A DNA stretch of 35,384 bases, from assembly GCA_947626205.1 (NCBI GenBank), contig CANQRO010000003.1, positions 1-35,384 of the forward strand, in the 5' to 3' direction. Position numbers and translations under genes: made by a program. Below are positions 6,850-16,742 of the stretch, piece by piece. The notes below the pieces were generated by a model. It saw only the letters and a program-made list of their open reading frames with translations, was not told the origin of the DNA and made no database searches. The stretch's first letter is position 1. Each line of letters opens with the position of its first letter. Source of the stretch: an uncultured Clostridia bacterium. Lineage in GTDB: Bacteria > Bacillota > Clostridia > TANB77 > CAG-508.

Positions 6850-8824
6850 TTTCTTCTTTCTTTCCGCTAAATAATGATGTTTTATATTGGCTTAAAATAT
6901 ATTCTAAGTCTTTAGAAAATTCCCTTAACATTACAATCTTAATCGTACTTTCTTTGTTTTTGGTATAATCATCCATTAATTGCTTTAATTGTGCAATGTT
7001 TTTCATCTCTGGTTCTATAGCATCTTTGTTTTCGTTCACACGTTTTATTAGTTTTTCTTTTATTGTAACAATATCTTCATTGCTTGCGCATGAAATTCTT
7101 TGAAACATTTGAAATACATCATAATATTTAAATATTGGTACATCCATACATTCTTTATCAAATCGCTCATAAAATACTTCCATTCTCATTGGAATACATT
7201 TAAATATTTCATCAGCTTTTTCTATATACATTTTATCTTTCAATTGTACATTTAATTGGTTAAAATGTTTTAAAATGTCTTCAATATCTGAATTTACTTC
7301 TCCAACAGTTATTTGAGCTAGTTCCTCCTCTACATTATCACAATAAGAAGATGTTAATGAAGATACATTCATTCCATTAATAAATATATTCTTTATTGTT
7401 TTCATATCGTAAGATATTAAACCTTTTTTTATAAAGTAACTAAAATATGCAAATAGTTTAACCATATCTATTAATTGTATTTTACCTTGTTTTACATCAC
7501 TTAAAACTTCTTCTATAATTGGTTCAAATTGATCATCATTTATTTTCCAATATTCTTCTGTTAATAACCTCTTATAACCTGGTAATTTATCTGTATCTAC
7601 TGTATTTATAATAACTTCCATGTTTTGCTTAAATACTTTCATATCAAAAATTCTTGTACGTACATATATTTCTATGAATTTAAAGAAACGATATTCTGCT
7701 TTAAAGTTATAATAGTAATTATTATCAAACTCTTTAATATAAAACTGGCGGTTATCTGTTAGAAGTACTCTTGATGAAACTAATATAGATTTATATTCTT
7801 CATTACTTTGAATATTTACAAATTTATCTTTTGTTATTTTTCCTGCTTTTATTTCAAAAGATACTGCAATTGTAAATATAAGCATTGTCTGCAATACTCT
7901 ATTATTCGTATTTGGATAATATTTACTTACCATTTCATATACTTTTCTAAAATCGTTTAAAGCATGTTTTAATATTCTTAGATTTCTAGTGCCACTTTTA
8001 TTAAATGAAGATATAATAAGCCCTGTATTTTCTCTTAAAAATCGAATTAAATCTTCATTTGACTCATATCTCATTAAAAGTCCATTAATAATGTAGGTGA
8101 ATTCTGGTGCATATTCAAATGTTTCACCTATTAATTTTTCTTTTATTCTTTCATAATCATTTGCTTTGTCAAACACATATTCAATTGTGTCTTGAATTTT
8201 TTCTACCATTGGTTTATCGCCTATTTTATCTAAATCTCCCTCTTTATCTAGTAAATATGTAGCGATAAAAGTTTTCATTTCTAAGTTACTACTTTTTAAT
8301 TTTGTAGACAATTCTTTTTCATTGCATATAATTATTGTTTTTATGTGATCATGTTCTACAAAGTTATTAATATAACCTAAAATATCTATAACGTCTACAT
8401 TAGCTCTTTCTAGGTCATCAAAGCATAATACTTTATCATCTGTTGAAAAGAATTCTTCATAATCTATTCTATCACCATTTTGCGTTACACCAAAAAAGTT
8501 TGCCATATCAAGACCTGTTTTTGCATATTCTGGAATAGTAGTTTGGTTATTTGCTTGCATATATCTTTTTAAATTTTTATCCATTAATTGAGTGGTTTCT
8601 ATAAATATTTTTTTGCTAATTTCTTCTAAGTTTGAAATTCCATATAGCGACATATAAATGGTTGTATATTGTTTTCCATTCAATTGCATTGATTCAATTT
8701 TATTTCTTATTTTATGATTCCAGAAATATGTTTTTCCGCTTCCCCATTCACCATTAATCATAATTGCATAATCTGTATAATCACTTCTTACATAATCTAA
8801 TATACTTTCAACTAAATCTTCCAT
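6836..8824 (-). CDS. KAP-family P-loop NTPase, function unknown
   Basis: A 662-aa ATPase of the STAND-related KAP class. The Walker A motif GEWGSGKT is at residues 25-32, unusually close to the N-terminus, and Walker B KVLCFDDLER is at 131-140. The rest is a large helical region with no clear catalytic domain. I see no membrane segments, unlike many KAP proteins that carry them inserted in the NTPase domain. Relatives occur as accessory genes, some in phage-defence loci, but no effector or toxin gene is adjacent here. It sits 57 bp after comF on the same strand. No good ribosome binding site directly precedes the ATG: GGAGAG lies about 40 nt upstream, beyond a small CTAATT/AATTAG hairpin. An upstream in-frame stop rules out an extension. 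Confidence 0.8.
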   Translation of the reverse strand: MEDLVESILDYVRSDYTDYAIMINGEWGSGKTYFWNHKIRNKIESMQLNGKQYTTIYMSLYGISNLEEISKKIFIETTQLMDKNLKRYMQANNQTTIPEYAKTGLDMANFFGVTQNGDRIDYEEFFSTDDKVLCFDDLERANVDVIDILGYINNFVEHDHIKTIIICNEKELSTKLKSSNLEMKTFIATYLLDKEGDLDKIGDKPMVEKIQDTIEYVFDKANDYERIKEKLIGETFEYAPEFTYIINGLLMRYESNEDLIRFLRENTGLIISSFNKSGTRNLRILKHALNDFRKVYEMVSKYYPNTNNRVLQTMLIFTIAVSFEIKAGKITKDKFVNIQSNEEYKSILVSSRVLLTDNRQFYIKEFDNNYYYNFKAEYRFFKFIEIYVRTRIFDMKVFKQNMEVIINTVDTDKLPGYKRLLTEEYWKINDDQFEPIIEEVLSDVKQGKIQLIDMVKLFAYFSYFIKKGLISYDMKTIKNIFINGMNVSSLTSSYCDNVEEELAQITVGEVNSDIEDILKHFNQLNVQLKDKMYIEKADEIFKCIPMRMEVFYERFDKECMDVPIFKYYDVFQMFQRISCASNEDIVTIKEKLIKRVNENKDAIEPEMKNIAQLKQLMDDYTKNKESTIKIVMLREFSKDLEYILSQYKTSLFSGKKEEINEN

Positions 8825-8881
8825 AATTTATAATATCTTTTCTAATTTTTATAATTAGATGCTCTCCTTTCTTTAAAAAGT

Positions 8882-9559
8882 TTAATCTTTTGCTAATGTA
8901 AATGCACTAATTTTACTTGCTCCTGCTTCTTTTAATATTTTAGCGCATTCGTTTAATGTACTACCTGTTGTATAAATATCATCAAATAAAAGTACATTTT
9001 TATTCAAAACAGTTTGTCCATTTTTTATATAATATACATCTTTTACATTTTGAATTCTTTTTTCTTTATTTAATTTACTTTGAGGTTTATTATCTTTTAT
9101 TTTGTACAAAATATGAGTATCGCATACTAGATTTTTCATATGCTTTGCTACATTTTTAGCAATTAGCTCACTTTGATTATATCCCCTAAAGTTTTTTCTT
9201 TTTCTACTTATTGGAACTGGGATAATTATATCATATCTTTCAAAAAATCCACAGATTTTTTCGTTATTTAATAGAATTTGTGAAAAACATTCATTTAAAT
9301 AACTTTTTTCTTCAAATTTATATTTAAGGATTTTTTCTCTTATTAAATCGTGATAATCAAACACATAAAAATGTGTATCATAATTTTTAGTTAAATATAT
9401 GTGCTTTTTATTTCTCATCAATCCTTTTATTAGATAGTTACATTTAGAGCAAATAGGTCCTTCACAAATTTTTCCACATATTCCGCATGTAGTAGGGTAA
9501 ATAAGTTTAAGTAGTCCTTCTAGTGCATTTTTCTTTATATCTGCATTTAATTTAAGCAA
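8882..9559 (-). CDS. comF: ComF family protein (phosphoribosyltransferase-like, DNA uptake)
   Basis: ComF proteins take part in natural DNA uptake or in handling incoming DNA. The 225-aa protein has an N-terminal zinc motif (Cys25, 28, 37, 40 in CGIC and CSKC) and a C-terminal phosphoribosyltransferase fold with the PRPP-loop signature VLLFDDIYTTGST near residue 190, plus PVPISRKRKNFRGYNQ. The length is typical. The start is TTG, with AAAAGGAG about 8 nt upstream. It lies 70 bp after recD2, as in many Firmicutes, and before the KAP NTPase gene. Confidence 0.9.
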   Translation of the reverse strand: MLKLNADIKKNALEGLLKLIYPTTCGICGKICEGPICSKCNYLIKGLMRNKKHIYLTKNYDTHFYVFDYHDLIREKILKYKFEEKSYLNECFSQILLNNEKICGFFERYDIIIPVPISRKRKNFRGYNQSELIAKNVAKHMKNLVCDTHILYKIKDNKPQSKLNKEKRIQNVKDVYYIKNGQTVLNKNVLLFDDIYTTGSTLNECAKILKEAGASKISAFTLAKD

Positions 9560-9627
9560 TTATATCTCTCCTTTTAAAAATATATTGTCTCCCTTATTTT
9601 CTCCTATTTACTTATAATCTTTATAAT

Positions 9628-11861
9628 TTACTTTATTAAATCTATACTTTTTAATTTATTAACTAAACCTGTATTTCTTTTCTTTGAATCTGCATTTTGT
9701 ATCATACTCTCTATTATTTTATCTTGACTAATTATGATTAATAGTTTTTTTGCTCTAGTTATTCCTGTATATAGCAAATTTCTTGTTAAAAGCATGTTTG
9801 ATGCTTGTGGTATAACCATTATTACTACATCAAATTCACTGCCGCTGTGCTTTATGTACTGTAACAGCATATGCATGCTCTATTTCATCTAGATTGCTAT
9901 ACGCATACCATGCAACTTTATTGTCATCAAATCTAATTTTTATTTGTTTTTCATCATCATCAATTGTTTCTATAGTTCCCAACTCACCATTAAATACTCC
10001 ACTACCTGCTTCATATTCAAGATTTTCCCTTTCCCAATAGATATCGTAATTATTTCTAATTTGCATAACTTTATCTTGCTCTCTAAATATTACTCCCATA
10101 CTGTTTTTTTGCTTTTTAAAATCAGATTCTGGGTTTAGTGCTTCTTGCAATACTTTATTTAATTCTTTTGTTCCTAATGGTCCTTTTTTAGTTGGTGAAA
10201 TAACTTGAATGTTGTCAAAGAATTCATAATCCCCATATTTTTTTAATCTATCTTTGCAAAGTGATACTAATTGGTTTATAACATTTTCTGTTTTACTTTC
10301 TTTAATATAGAAGAAATCATTATTAGATTCGTTCTTAATGGCCTCTTCTTGTGTTAAAAAAGCTTTTCCTTCGTTTACTCTGTGAGCATTAACTATTATT
10401 TTACTTTTTCTCGCTTGCCTAAATATTTTATCTAAATGTACTGTTTTAATAGTTTCAGATTCAATAATATCTTTTAATACACTTCCTGGTCCTACTGATG
10501 GTAGTTGATCTATATCGCCCACTAAAACTAGTTTTGTTCCTTTATATATTGCATTTACTAGATAATTCATTAAAAATACATCTACCATTGAAACTTCATC
10601 TACAATTATAACATCTGCATCTATGGGTGCAACTTCATAATCTATTTTTTTAAGTAAACCTTCTTCTTCCGTTTTTCCAATTTCTAATAAACGATGTAAA
10701 GTTTTTGCCTCTTTTCCTGTTGCTTCTGTCATTTTCTTTGCTGCTCTTCCTGTTGGTGCACAAAGTACTACTTTTTTATCAAATTTTTCATATAGCTCTA
10801 TTATAGTTTTCATAATTGTAGTTTTTCCAGTACCTGGTCCACCTGTTATAATACAAACGTTTTCTTCATTTACTGTTCTTATTGCTTCTTTTTGCTTTTC
10901 AGATAATTCTATATTAGATTCTTTTTCTATCTTTCTTAATTCTGAGTTAAATCTCTTTATTTCCTTTTTGTTTTCTGATCTTTTTAAGCCAATTAAGCGT
11001 TCTGCAATATTACATTCTGCCTTATAATATGGGTATAAATATACAATATTATCATTATCATTTATTTTTTCTATTACAATTTCTTCTTTTACATTTAAGT
11101 TAATTAAACTGTTTTCTACTATTTTCCTTTCTAGTTTTAATAAATCTTGAACAAATTTAATTAAATTTTCTTTTTCTACGCATACATGCCCGTTTATACT
11201 AATTCTAAGTAAGCTATATTTAATTCCACTTTGAACTCTTTTTTCATTTTCAGAGGAAATTCCTAAGTCCATTGCCATTTTATCTATTTGTTTAAAATCT
11301 ACACCTCTTGATAAATCTATTAAAACATACGGATTTTCTTCTATTTTGGCAATAGCATCTTTTCCTAATTCTTTATATATTCTTTTACTGTTTTCTGGAC
11401 CTATTCCAAACCTTTCTAGGAAGCCAACAATTTGCCATAAATCCCAGTTTTCATTAAATGATTCTGAAATGTCCCTGGCTTTTTCTAAATTAATTCCTTT
11501 AATATAAGCTAGTTTTTCTGGCTCATATTTTAATATGTGTATTGTTTCATCTTGAAAAGTATTAATAATTTTTTTAGCTGTTGCCGGTCCAATTCCTTTA
11601 ATTGTACCATTTGCTAAATATTTTTCTAGTGCATCTAAAGTCTGTGGCATCATTTTTTCAAATGTATCTACTCTAAATTGTCTACCATATTCTTTGTGAG
11701 TAACAAATTTACCGTGTAAGTTTTAATGTGTCTCCTGAATTAATAAAAGGAAGATATCCTACAATAGTTAATTCTTCAGTATCTGTTTCAAAAATTGCAA
11801 TTGTATAGCTATTTATTTCATTTTGATAAATGATTTCATTAAGTATTCCTTCAATTTCCAC
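9628..11861 (-). CDS. recD2: RecD2 helicase, reading frame broken by two C-GGN shift sites
   Basis: RecD2 is a 5'-3' DNA helicase of genome maintenance. From GTG at 11861 (GGAAG 8 nt upstream) the first frame encodes the N-terminal OB region (VEIEGILNEIIYQNE to DTLKLT) and then meets CGG TAA. One base on, the protein continues as GKFVTHKEYG into the main 605-aa part: helix-hairpin-helix GIGPATAKK, Walker A GGPGTGKTT and DEVSMVD. That frame stops after HKAQ at CGG CAG TGA; one base on it continues GSEFDVVIM through the last helicase motif to the end. Omitting the extra C at 11714 and at 9844 gives exactly 743 residues with all motifs and no other damage. A degraded pseudogene should show further lesions. 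See the shift-site entries. Confidence 0.88.
9842..9844 (-). other. C-GGN frame-shift site 2 in recD2
   Basis: The minus strand reads GCA CAG C GGC AGT GAA. The family sequence HK(A/S)QGSEFD requires CAG directly followed by GGC, so the C at 9844 is extra. Without a +1 shift the frame ends two codons later (CGG CAG TGA), removing the last helicase motif. Confidence 0.9.
11712..11714 (-). other. C-GGN frame-shift site 1 in recD2
   Basis: The minus strand reads CTT ACA C GGT AAA TTT. Family sequence here is L-x-G-K/x-W/F, so ACA should be followed by GGT; the C at 11714 is extra. In the unshifted frame CGG is followed at once by TAA. A slow codon next to a stop recalls the +1 shift site of prfB, though without its slippery CTT. 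Confidence 0.9.
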
Positions 11862-11960
11862 TATGTATTCTTCCTTTCTTATTTGTTTTTAATACTATAT
11901 CATAAAAAGAAAAATGACTCAATTGTTTTTTAGTTTTTTAAATCTATTTTTAGTTATAAT

Positions 11961-11995
11961 TAAAACGAGGAATACCTTTATATAGGTACTCCCCG
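11961..11995 (-). terminator. Terminator of the SSB-like gene
   Basis: Arms 11966-11976 and 11985-11995 (CGGGGAGTACC / GGTATTCCTCG on the minus strand, with mismatches), then TTTTAATT. The other strand also ends in a T-run, so it could work both ways. Confidence 0.8.
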
Positions 11996-12028
11996 CTTTT
12001 TTAGAATGCTTTTTTATTACCTTAGCAG

Positions 12029-12739
12029 TTACTCGATTTTCCTTATCTGAGTTATAGAAACTTCAAACGTTTCTCGTACTTCTCCTTCTTCAGAATCTGG
12101 TGAAAATCTTTTAAAATATTGCCTGCTTTGTAATCTGCCAGACAGAATAACCTTATCACCAATTTTTAACTCGCTTGCATAAGAAGCTCGTCCTCCCCAA
12201 GCAATGCACGGAATATAATCTGAATGATCATTGCTTTCATTAACTGCTATTAATAAATCAGTAATATACCGTCCGAATGGAGTAGTTCTAAATTTAGGCA
12301 CTTTGCCTAAAAAACCTTTTAAATAAACCAAATTATTATTCAGATCATTTTTTAAAGCAACAGGTAAATTCGATATCTTTGCATCTTTTACTTTCATAAA
12401 TACATGCAAATGGCTTACGTTATTTTCATCAAATTTGGTTATAGTTTCAATTTTCCCAACTGCTTGGATGTATGTGCCTATACATGAAGTACAGTTAAAA
12501 CTGTTTTTTAATTCTTCTGATATAAGAATTATTATATAGTCACATACTCCACTATAACGTCGTATTGCCACAGTGCTTTGATAGTACTCATCATTTAGTT
12601 GGCTTTTTTCAAACTCTTCTTTTATTTTTCCGCTAATCAGAATTTGATTATTTTCTAACCAACCGTCAGATTGAAAAATTTGTGATGGTTTTGTTATTTC
12701 CCTCCTTGTGCTCCGATACTCAAAGTTTTTTTCTGACAT
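12029..12739 (-). CDS. SSB-like protein with two OB-fold regions
   Basis: A probable single-stranded DNA binding or primosomal-type protein. The C-terminal half of the 236-aa protein matches the SSB fold: LVYLKGFLGKVPKFRTTPFG with the conserved PFGR, then TDLLIAVNE, YIPCIAWGGRA and LKIGDKVILSGRLQSRQY. The N-terminal half seems to hold a second, divergent OB-like region (QILISGKIKEEF). No acidic SSB C-terminal tail is present, so this is not the housekeeping SSB; it resembles SSB-like proteins of elements or of some clostridia. GGAGG precedes the ATG. It is a one-gene unit with its own promoter and terminator. It uses CGG twice in frame as arginine, including the conserved Arg of PFGR, unlike the AT-rich genes around it. 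Confidence 0.75.
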   Translation of the reverse strand: MSEKNFEYRSTRREITKPSQIFQSDGWLENNQILISGKIKEEFEKSQLNDEYYQSTVAIRRYSGVCDYIIILISEELKNSFNCTSCIGTYIQAVGKIETITKFDENNVSHLHVFMKVKDAKISNLPVALKNDLNNNLVYLKGFLGKVPKFRTTPFGRYITDLLIAVNESNDHSDYIPCIAWGGRASYASELKIGDKVILSGRLQSRQYFKRFSPDSEEGEVRETFEVSITQIRKIE

Positions 12740-12810
12740 GTTTTTTTCCTCCGTTGTTTTTTCTTTTGTTTAACTATAATTGTTAAAAGAGCATTCTAAA
12801 CTTTTTGTTT

Positions 12811-12833
12811 ATTAGCATAAATTTCGTGCTAAT
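12811..12833 (-). promoter_or_regulatory. Inverted repeat in the SSB-like leader
   Basis: ATTAGCA (12811-12817) and TGCTAAT (12827-12833) form a 7-bp stem in the roughly 140-nt leader. Role unknown. Confidence 0.35.
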
Positions 12834-12886
12834 TAAAAATTCAGAAATAAATTCCTCTTTTTTAATATATAATATAAACAATATAT

Positions 12887-12915
12887 ATTATAACATAACT
12901 TTACATATTTGTAAA
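12887..12915 (-). promoter_or_regulatory. Promoter of the SSB-like gene
   Basis: Minus-strand TTTACA (12910-12915), 17-nt spacer ending in TGT, TATAAT (12887-12892): extended -10 promoter. Confidence 0.8.
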
Positions 12916-12991
12916 TTATTAGAGGCTTCTCTTTTTTGCTATTTAACAATATTAAAAAAATTTTGACTCTACTAAAATCTTAAAAAATAAT

Positions 12992-13636
12992 CTATTCATC
13001 GTCATATTCATCATTTGAATTTTCAAACTCAATTTCAGTTTCTTGTTCAATTGGCATTCCCGTTTGGTCATATTCATATTCATAAGTTATAGACTTAGGT
13101 TCTCTTGTTTTACGTGGTCTTGTTTTTTGTAATATTTTTTCTTGCCTGATTTCTTCTTTTATTTTTTCTTCTTCCTTTTTTTGTCTAATTTCTTCTTGTC
13201 TTACTTTGTTTTTTTCTTCTTTTTTATCTTGCATCATTTTATTCATCAAAGAATTAGCTTTTTCTACTAAATCTGGTATATAATCTAATAATCTATCTAT
13301 TGAAGAACAATGCTCTACTGGTAATAATTTTACATTGTTTGCTTGAATTACAAGAAATGCAACTGGATTAATATTTACTCCTGCACCAGCACCTCCTCCG
13401 AACGGTAAATTATATTGAATTGCTTCTTCCTTTTCCTTTTTAGAATACTCTTCTATTGTTTCTCCTTTAAATTGACTTCCACCAGCTGCAAATCCAAAGC
13501 AAACTTTAGAAATTGGCACAATTACTACACTGTTTGATGCTTGAATTGGATCTCCTATAATCGTATTTACGTCAATCATATCTTTAATATTATTCATAGC
13601 TGTAGTCATAAGACCTTCTATTGGATGTTCACTCAT
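12992..13636 (-). CDS. gerW: GerW family sporulation protein (YtfJ)
   Basis: GerW/YtfJ is a small spore protein needed for normal germination in Bacillus. The N-terminal 115 residues match the family: start MSEHPIEGLMTTAMNNIK, glycine-rich FGFAAGGSQF and LPFGGGAGAGVN, then PVAFLVI. The C-terminal 90 residues are an extension of Lys/Glu/Arg/Gln coiled coil followed by an acidic tail, longer than in Bacillus. An in-frame TTG six codons upstream contains the AAAGGAG box that serves the ATG at 13636, so the ATG is the start. It follows a DUF2953 gene, the same order as ytfI-ytfJ in Bacillus. Confidence 0.88.
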   Translation of the reverse strand: MSEHPIEGLMTTAMNNIKDMIDVNTIIGDPIQASNSVVIVPISKVCFGFAAGGSQFKGETIEEYSKKEKEEAIQYNLPFGGGAGAGVNINPVAFLVIQANNVKLLPVEHCSSIDRLLDYIPDLVEKANSLMNKMMQDKKEEKNKVRQEEIRQKKEEEKIKEEIRQEKILQKTRPRKTREPKSITYEYEYDQTGMPIEQETEIEFENSNDEYDDE

Positions 13637-13720
13637 ACATATTTCTCCTTTCAATTTTAGATATTTATAATATGTACAATTTTTACCTATTTATACTTAC
13701 TTTAGTTAACATAGGCAATA

Positions 13721-14377
13721 TTATCCATAATTTAGCTTGTACTCTTTGTTTTTTAGAAAATTTATATGTTTTCTTGTATTATGCCTTTTATTACCATTTA
13801 TTTTTACTAAATATATGACAGCATTTAGAATACTAAAAATTTTTATTTTTATATTACTATTAAAATGAAGTTCAATAACATTCTTGTCATCATATATTGG
13901 TATGATTTTGTACTTATACTTTTGTGAATCATACTTCTTTATTGTGTTTGCAAGAATTATGCCAATTAGACTTGATATTATTGCTATACTAAACGAAGTT
14001 GTTATTACATTTTTAGTACCAAATTCTAATTTCATATTAAATTCTTCTAATGTTATATCTAGTTTTTTAAAAAAGTTTTTTATTTCTGAAACAGATGGCA
14101 AATTTTTTCTTTTATCTTTCCAATTCATTGTTTTAAGCTTCTGCATAATGTTTAACTTTTGATCCATCTTTTTTAATTTTTCTTTATTAATCACAAATTT
14201 TAATATTTTAATTTTCCCCAAAAATAGTAGTTGAAAAATAAAACAAAAATCATAATTTATATTTCTTAAATTTTTGTTTGAGACCGTACATTTTTCCATT
14301 TGTAAACATATTGTGCTTAATAAAACGATACTTATTAAAATAATTAAAAATGTTATAATAAAAAAAACTATTGCCAT
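13721..14377 (-). CDS. DUF2953 membrane protein (YtfI-like)
   Basis: A 218-aa protein with an N-terminal membrane helix (about 2-24), a basic middle, and a second hydrophobic stretch near 125-145. The C-terminal pattern (IPIYDDKNVIELHFNSNIKI, a P-x-F/Y-x(n)-S-type strand pair) suits DUF2953. The assignment rests largely on its place directly before gerW, as for YtfI before YtfJ. Function is unknown; a role in sporulation is inferred from the neighbour. It is 93 bp downstream of the histidine kinase gene. Confidence 0.65.
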   Translation of the reverse strand: MAIVFFIITFLIILISIVLLSTICLQMEKCTVSNKNLRNINYDFCFIFQLLFLGKIKILKFVINKEKLKKMDQKLNIMQKLKTMNWKDKRKNLPSVSEIKNFFKKLDITLEEFNMKLEFGTKNVITTSFSIAIISSLIGIILANTIKKYDSQKYKYKIIPIYDDKNVIELHFNSNIKIKIFSILNAVIYLVKINGNKRHNTRKHINFLKNKEYKLNYG

Positions 14378-14470
14378 AGGTTCACCCTCTTACAACAATA
14401 GTTTTTCCATATTTTTCTTATTTATACAGTATGAAATTCACGTCAATATAAAAATTATGTATTATAAATT

Positions 14471-15979
14471 TTAATCTTCGTTACTTGCTTCTAGGTCAAA
14501 ATAAAATTCTACTCCATTTTCTACATTATTTACACCGTATTCTTTCTTATAGTTATTCATTATAGCTTTTACTAAAGAAAGTCCTATTCCATTACCTCCA
14601 TCTTCTCTATTTCTAGATTCATCCACTTTATAAAATCTATTCCATATTCTTTTTAAGTTTTCTTCTTCTATTTTATCTCCAGTATTGAATACTATAATTC
14701 TAACTATATTCTTTTCTTCTTGTGGCATAATAGTTATTTTAATTAATTTTTTACCATCTATTTCTTTTGCATGTTTTATTGCATTAGTAAAATAATTTGT
14801 AACCACTTGATCAATATAAAATTCATCTGCAATTACATATACTGGTGATCTATGTTCGAATTCAATCGATATATTTTTTTCTTCTAGCATTACCTTAGAT
14901 TTACGAATAACTTCTTCTATTAATTCACATATATCAAATTTTGTATTATTAAAGTCCCTATTTCCATATTCTAGCTTCATTAATTCTAATAATTGTCTTA
15001 CTAATTTGTCCATTTTATTCGCTTCATCTAATATAACTTCTGCATAAAACTTCCTATTTTCATCATCAGTATTAACATTTTCAATTAATCCTTCAGAATA
15101 TCCTTGAATTAAAGCAATCGGAGTTTTTAATTCATGGGATACATCTGATATGAATTGTTTTCTCATTTCATCGATTTTAGATTTTTCTTCAATATCTTGC
15201 TCTAATTCAGAGTTTGTATCTTTCAATTGTTTGATTGTTTTTTCTAGTTTATCTGACATTGTATTTATGCTTTTACCTAGTTGATTTATTTCATCATCTG
15301 CATCAGTAATTCTATATTTATGGCTAAAATCTAATTTTGACATTTTATTGGCAATTTCATTCAATTCTAATATTGGATCTGTAAATTTTCTAGATATAAA
15401 TGATAGTGCAATGCCTCCAACTATAATAGTAATTCCTCCTATTAAATATAAAACTCTATTAGAAATGCGTACACTTTCATGAATTGAAGCAATTGGCATT
15501 CTAATATACAGCCTATATCCGTTACTTAAATTTGCTTTAAATACCATAAATGTTAATCCATTATTTACATCTTCAAATTTATGTATGGTTATCTTTTTAT
15601 TTTGATAAATAATATTGTTTTTATCTTGAATTATATTGTTAATTATATTTATATCATTAACATTTTCTAAAAAGTCATTGTTAGTTGAATATATTTTAAT
15701 GTTTTTATCTGTACAAATTAATATATCAAAATTATTATTTATAGCTGCTTTTTCTAACTCTAATTCCAAATTAATATTATATTTATTATTTTCTTTATAA
15801 TATGTATCTATTGTGTCATAAAGTGAAATTAAGTTTTTTGATTTTGCATATATATAGAACGATTCCAATACAAAGTTATTTGTTAAAATTAAAAAACCAA
15901 CTATAATAATTACAACTACTGATAGTGTAAAAAATAGTTTTACTCGTATTGACTTACATTTATTTTTAAGTTTTTCCAT
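14471..15979 (-). CDS. Sensor histidine kinase
   Basis: Membrane-bound sensor of a two-component system, 502 aa. Order: membrane helix (about 13-33), an extracytoplasmic sensor region of about 140 residues, second membrane helix (about 180-200), HAMP linker, HisKA domain with the phospho-accepting His in FISDVSHELKTPIALIQGY, and HATPase domain with N-box NAIKH and G-box GNGIGLSLVKAI. It lies 2 nt after the response regulator stop, so translation is probably coupled. The layout resembles PhoR/ResE-type kinases, but the signal cannot be told from sequence. Confidence 0.9.
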   Translation of the reverse strand: MEKLKNKCKSIRVKLFFTLSVVVIIIVGFLILTNNFVLESFYIYAKSKNLISLYDTIDTYYKENNKYNINLELELEKAAINNNFDILICTDKNIKIYSTNNDFLENVNDINIINNIIQDKNNIIYQNKKITIHKFEDVNNGLTFMVFKANLSNGYRLYIRMPIASIHESVRISNRVLYLIGGITIIVGGIALSFISRKFTDPILELNEIANKMSKLDFSHKYRITDADDEINQLGKSINTMSDKLEKTIKQLKDTNSELEQDIEEKSKIDEMRKQFISDVSHELKTPIALIQGYSEGLIENVNTDDENRKFYAEVILDEANKMDKLVRQLLELMKLEYGNRDFNNTKFDICELIEEVIRKSKVMLEEKNISIEFEHRSPVYVIADEFYIDQVVTNYFTNAIKHAKEIDGKKLIKITIMPQEEKNIVRIIVFNTGDKIEEENLKRIWNRFYKVDESRNREDGGNGIGLSLVKAIMNNYKKEYGVNNVENGVEFYFDLEASNED

Positions 15980-15981
15980 TT

Positions 15982-16662
15982 TTATTTTTTCACCTCAAAT
16001 TTATATCCTACACCTCGCATTGTTTCTATATATTTTCCTTTTTTTCCAAGTTTGTGTCTTATCTTTTTTATATGACTATCTATTGTTCTAGAATCACCAT
16101 AGTAATCATAATTCCATACATTATTTAGAATTTTATCCCTAGATAGTGCAATTCCTGCATTATCTACTAAGTATTTTAAAAGTTCATATTCTCTAAGGCT
16201 CATTTCTATTTGCTTTCCATCTACTTTTACAGTTCTACCATCTGCATCAATAGTAATTCCACCATAATCACTTATATCATTTTTATTTCCATTTACTCTA
16301 TTTAAAATAGCCTCTACCCTAGCTACTAAAATTTTAGGGCTAAATGGTTTTGAAATATATTCATCAACACCTAATTCAAATCCGAATAATTCGTCTTGTT
16401 CTTCACCTCTTGCTGTTAACATTATAATTGGAACTTTTGATTCTTGTCTTATTTGTCTTAGTACAGACCAACCATCTAATTTAGGCATCATAACATCTAA
16501 TAGAATAAGTTCAATATCTTTTTGATGTTCATGATATACTTCTAATGCTTTTTCGCCGTCTTCAGCCTCTAAAACTGAAAAGTTTTTTTGCATTAGGAAA
16601 TCTTTTATTAATTTTCTCATCCTAGATTCATCATCTACTACTAAAACAGTTACTGTACTCAT
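15982..16662 (-). CDS. OmpR-family response regulator
   Basis: DNA-binding partner of the kinase downstream. In 226 aa: a receiver domain with acidic pocket VVDDESRM, phosphorylated Asp56 in LLLDVMMPKLDGW and Lys in ISKPFSP; then a winged-helix output domain (SLREYELLKYLVDNAG, then RTIDSHIKKIRHKLG and GVGYKFE). AGGAG lies 9 nt before the ATG. It begins 80 bp after dnaE with an AT-rich gap, so it may have its own promoter. Confidence 0.93.
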   Translation of the reverse strand: MSTVTVLVVDDESRMRKLIKDFLMQKNFSVLEAEDGEKALEVYHEHQKDIELILLDVMMPKLDGWSVLRQIRQESKVPIIMLTARGEEQDELFGFELGVDEYISKPFSPKILVARVEAILNRVNGNKNDISDYGGITIDADGRTVKVDGKQIEMSLREYELLKYLVDNAGIALSRDKILNNVWNYDYYGDSRTIDSHIKKIRHKLGKKGKYIETMRGVGYKFEVKK

Positions 16663-16742
16663 AATTTGTCACTCCTATTTTTCTTAAGATAGTATTATTA
16701 TATAAGTATTTTGTGTCTAGTTTGTGAAAAAAAAATGTATTT

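Noticed and set aside
9628-11861. recD2 as an ordinary decayed pseudogene
   Set aside because: Apart from two identical C insertions before glycine codons, all motifs and the full length are preserved, and truA shows the same lesion twice. Random decay would give mixed indels and stops. It is kept as an alternative but not favoured.
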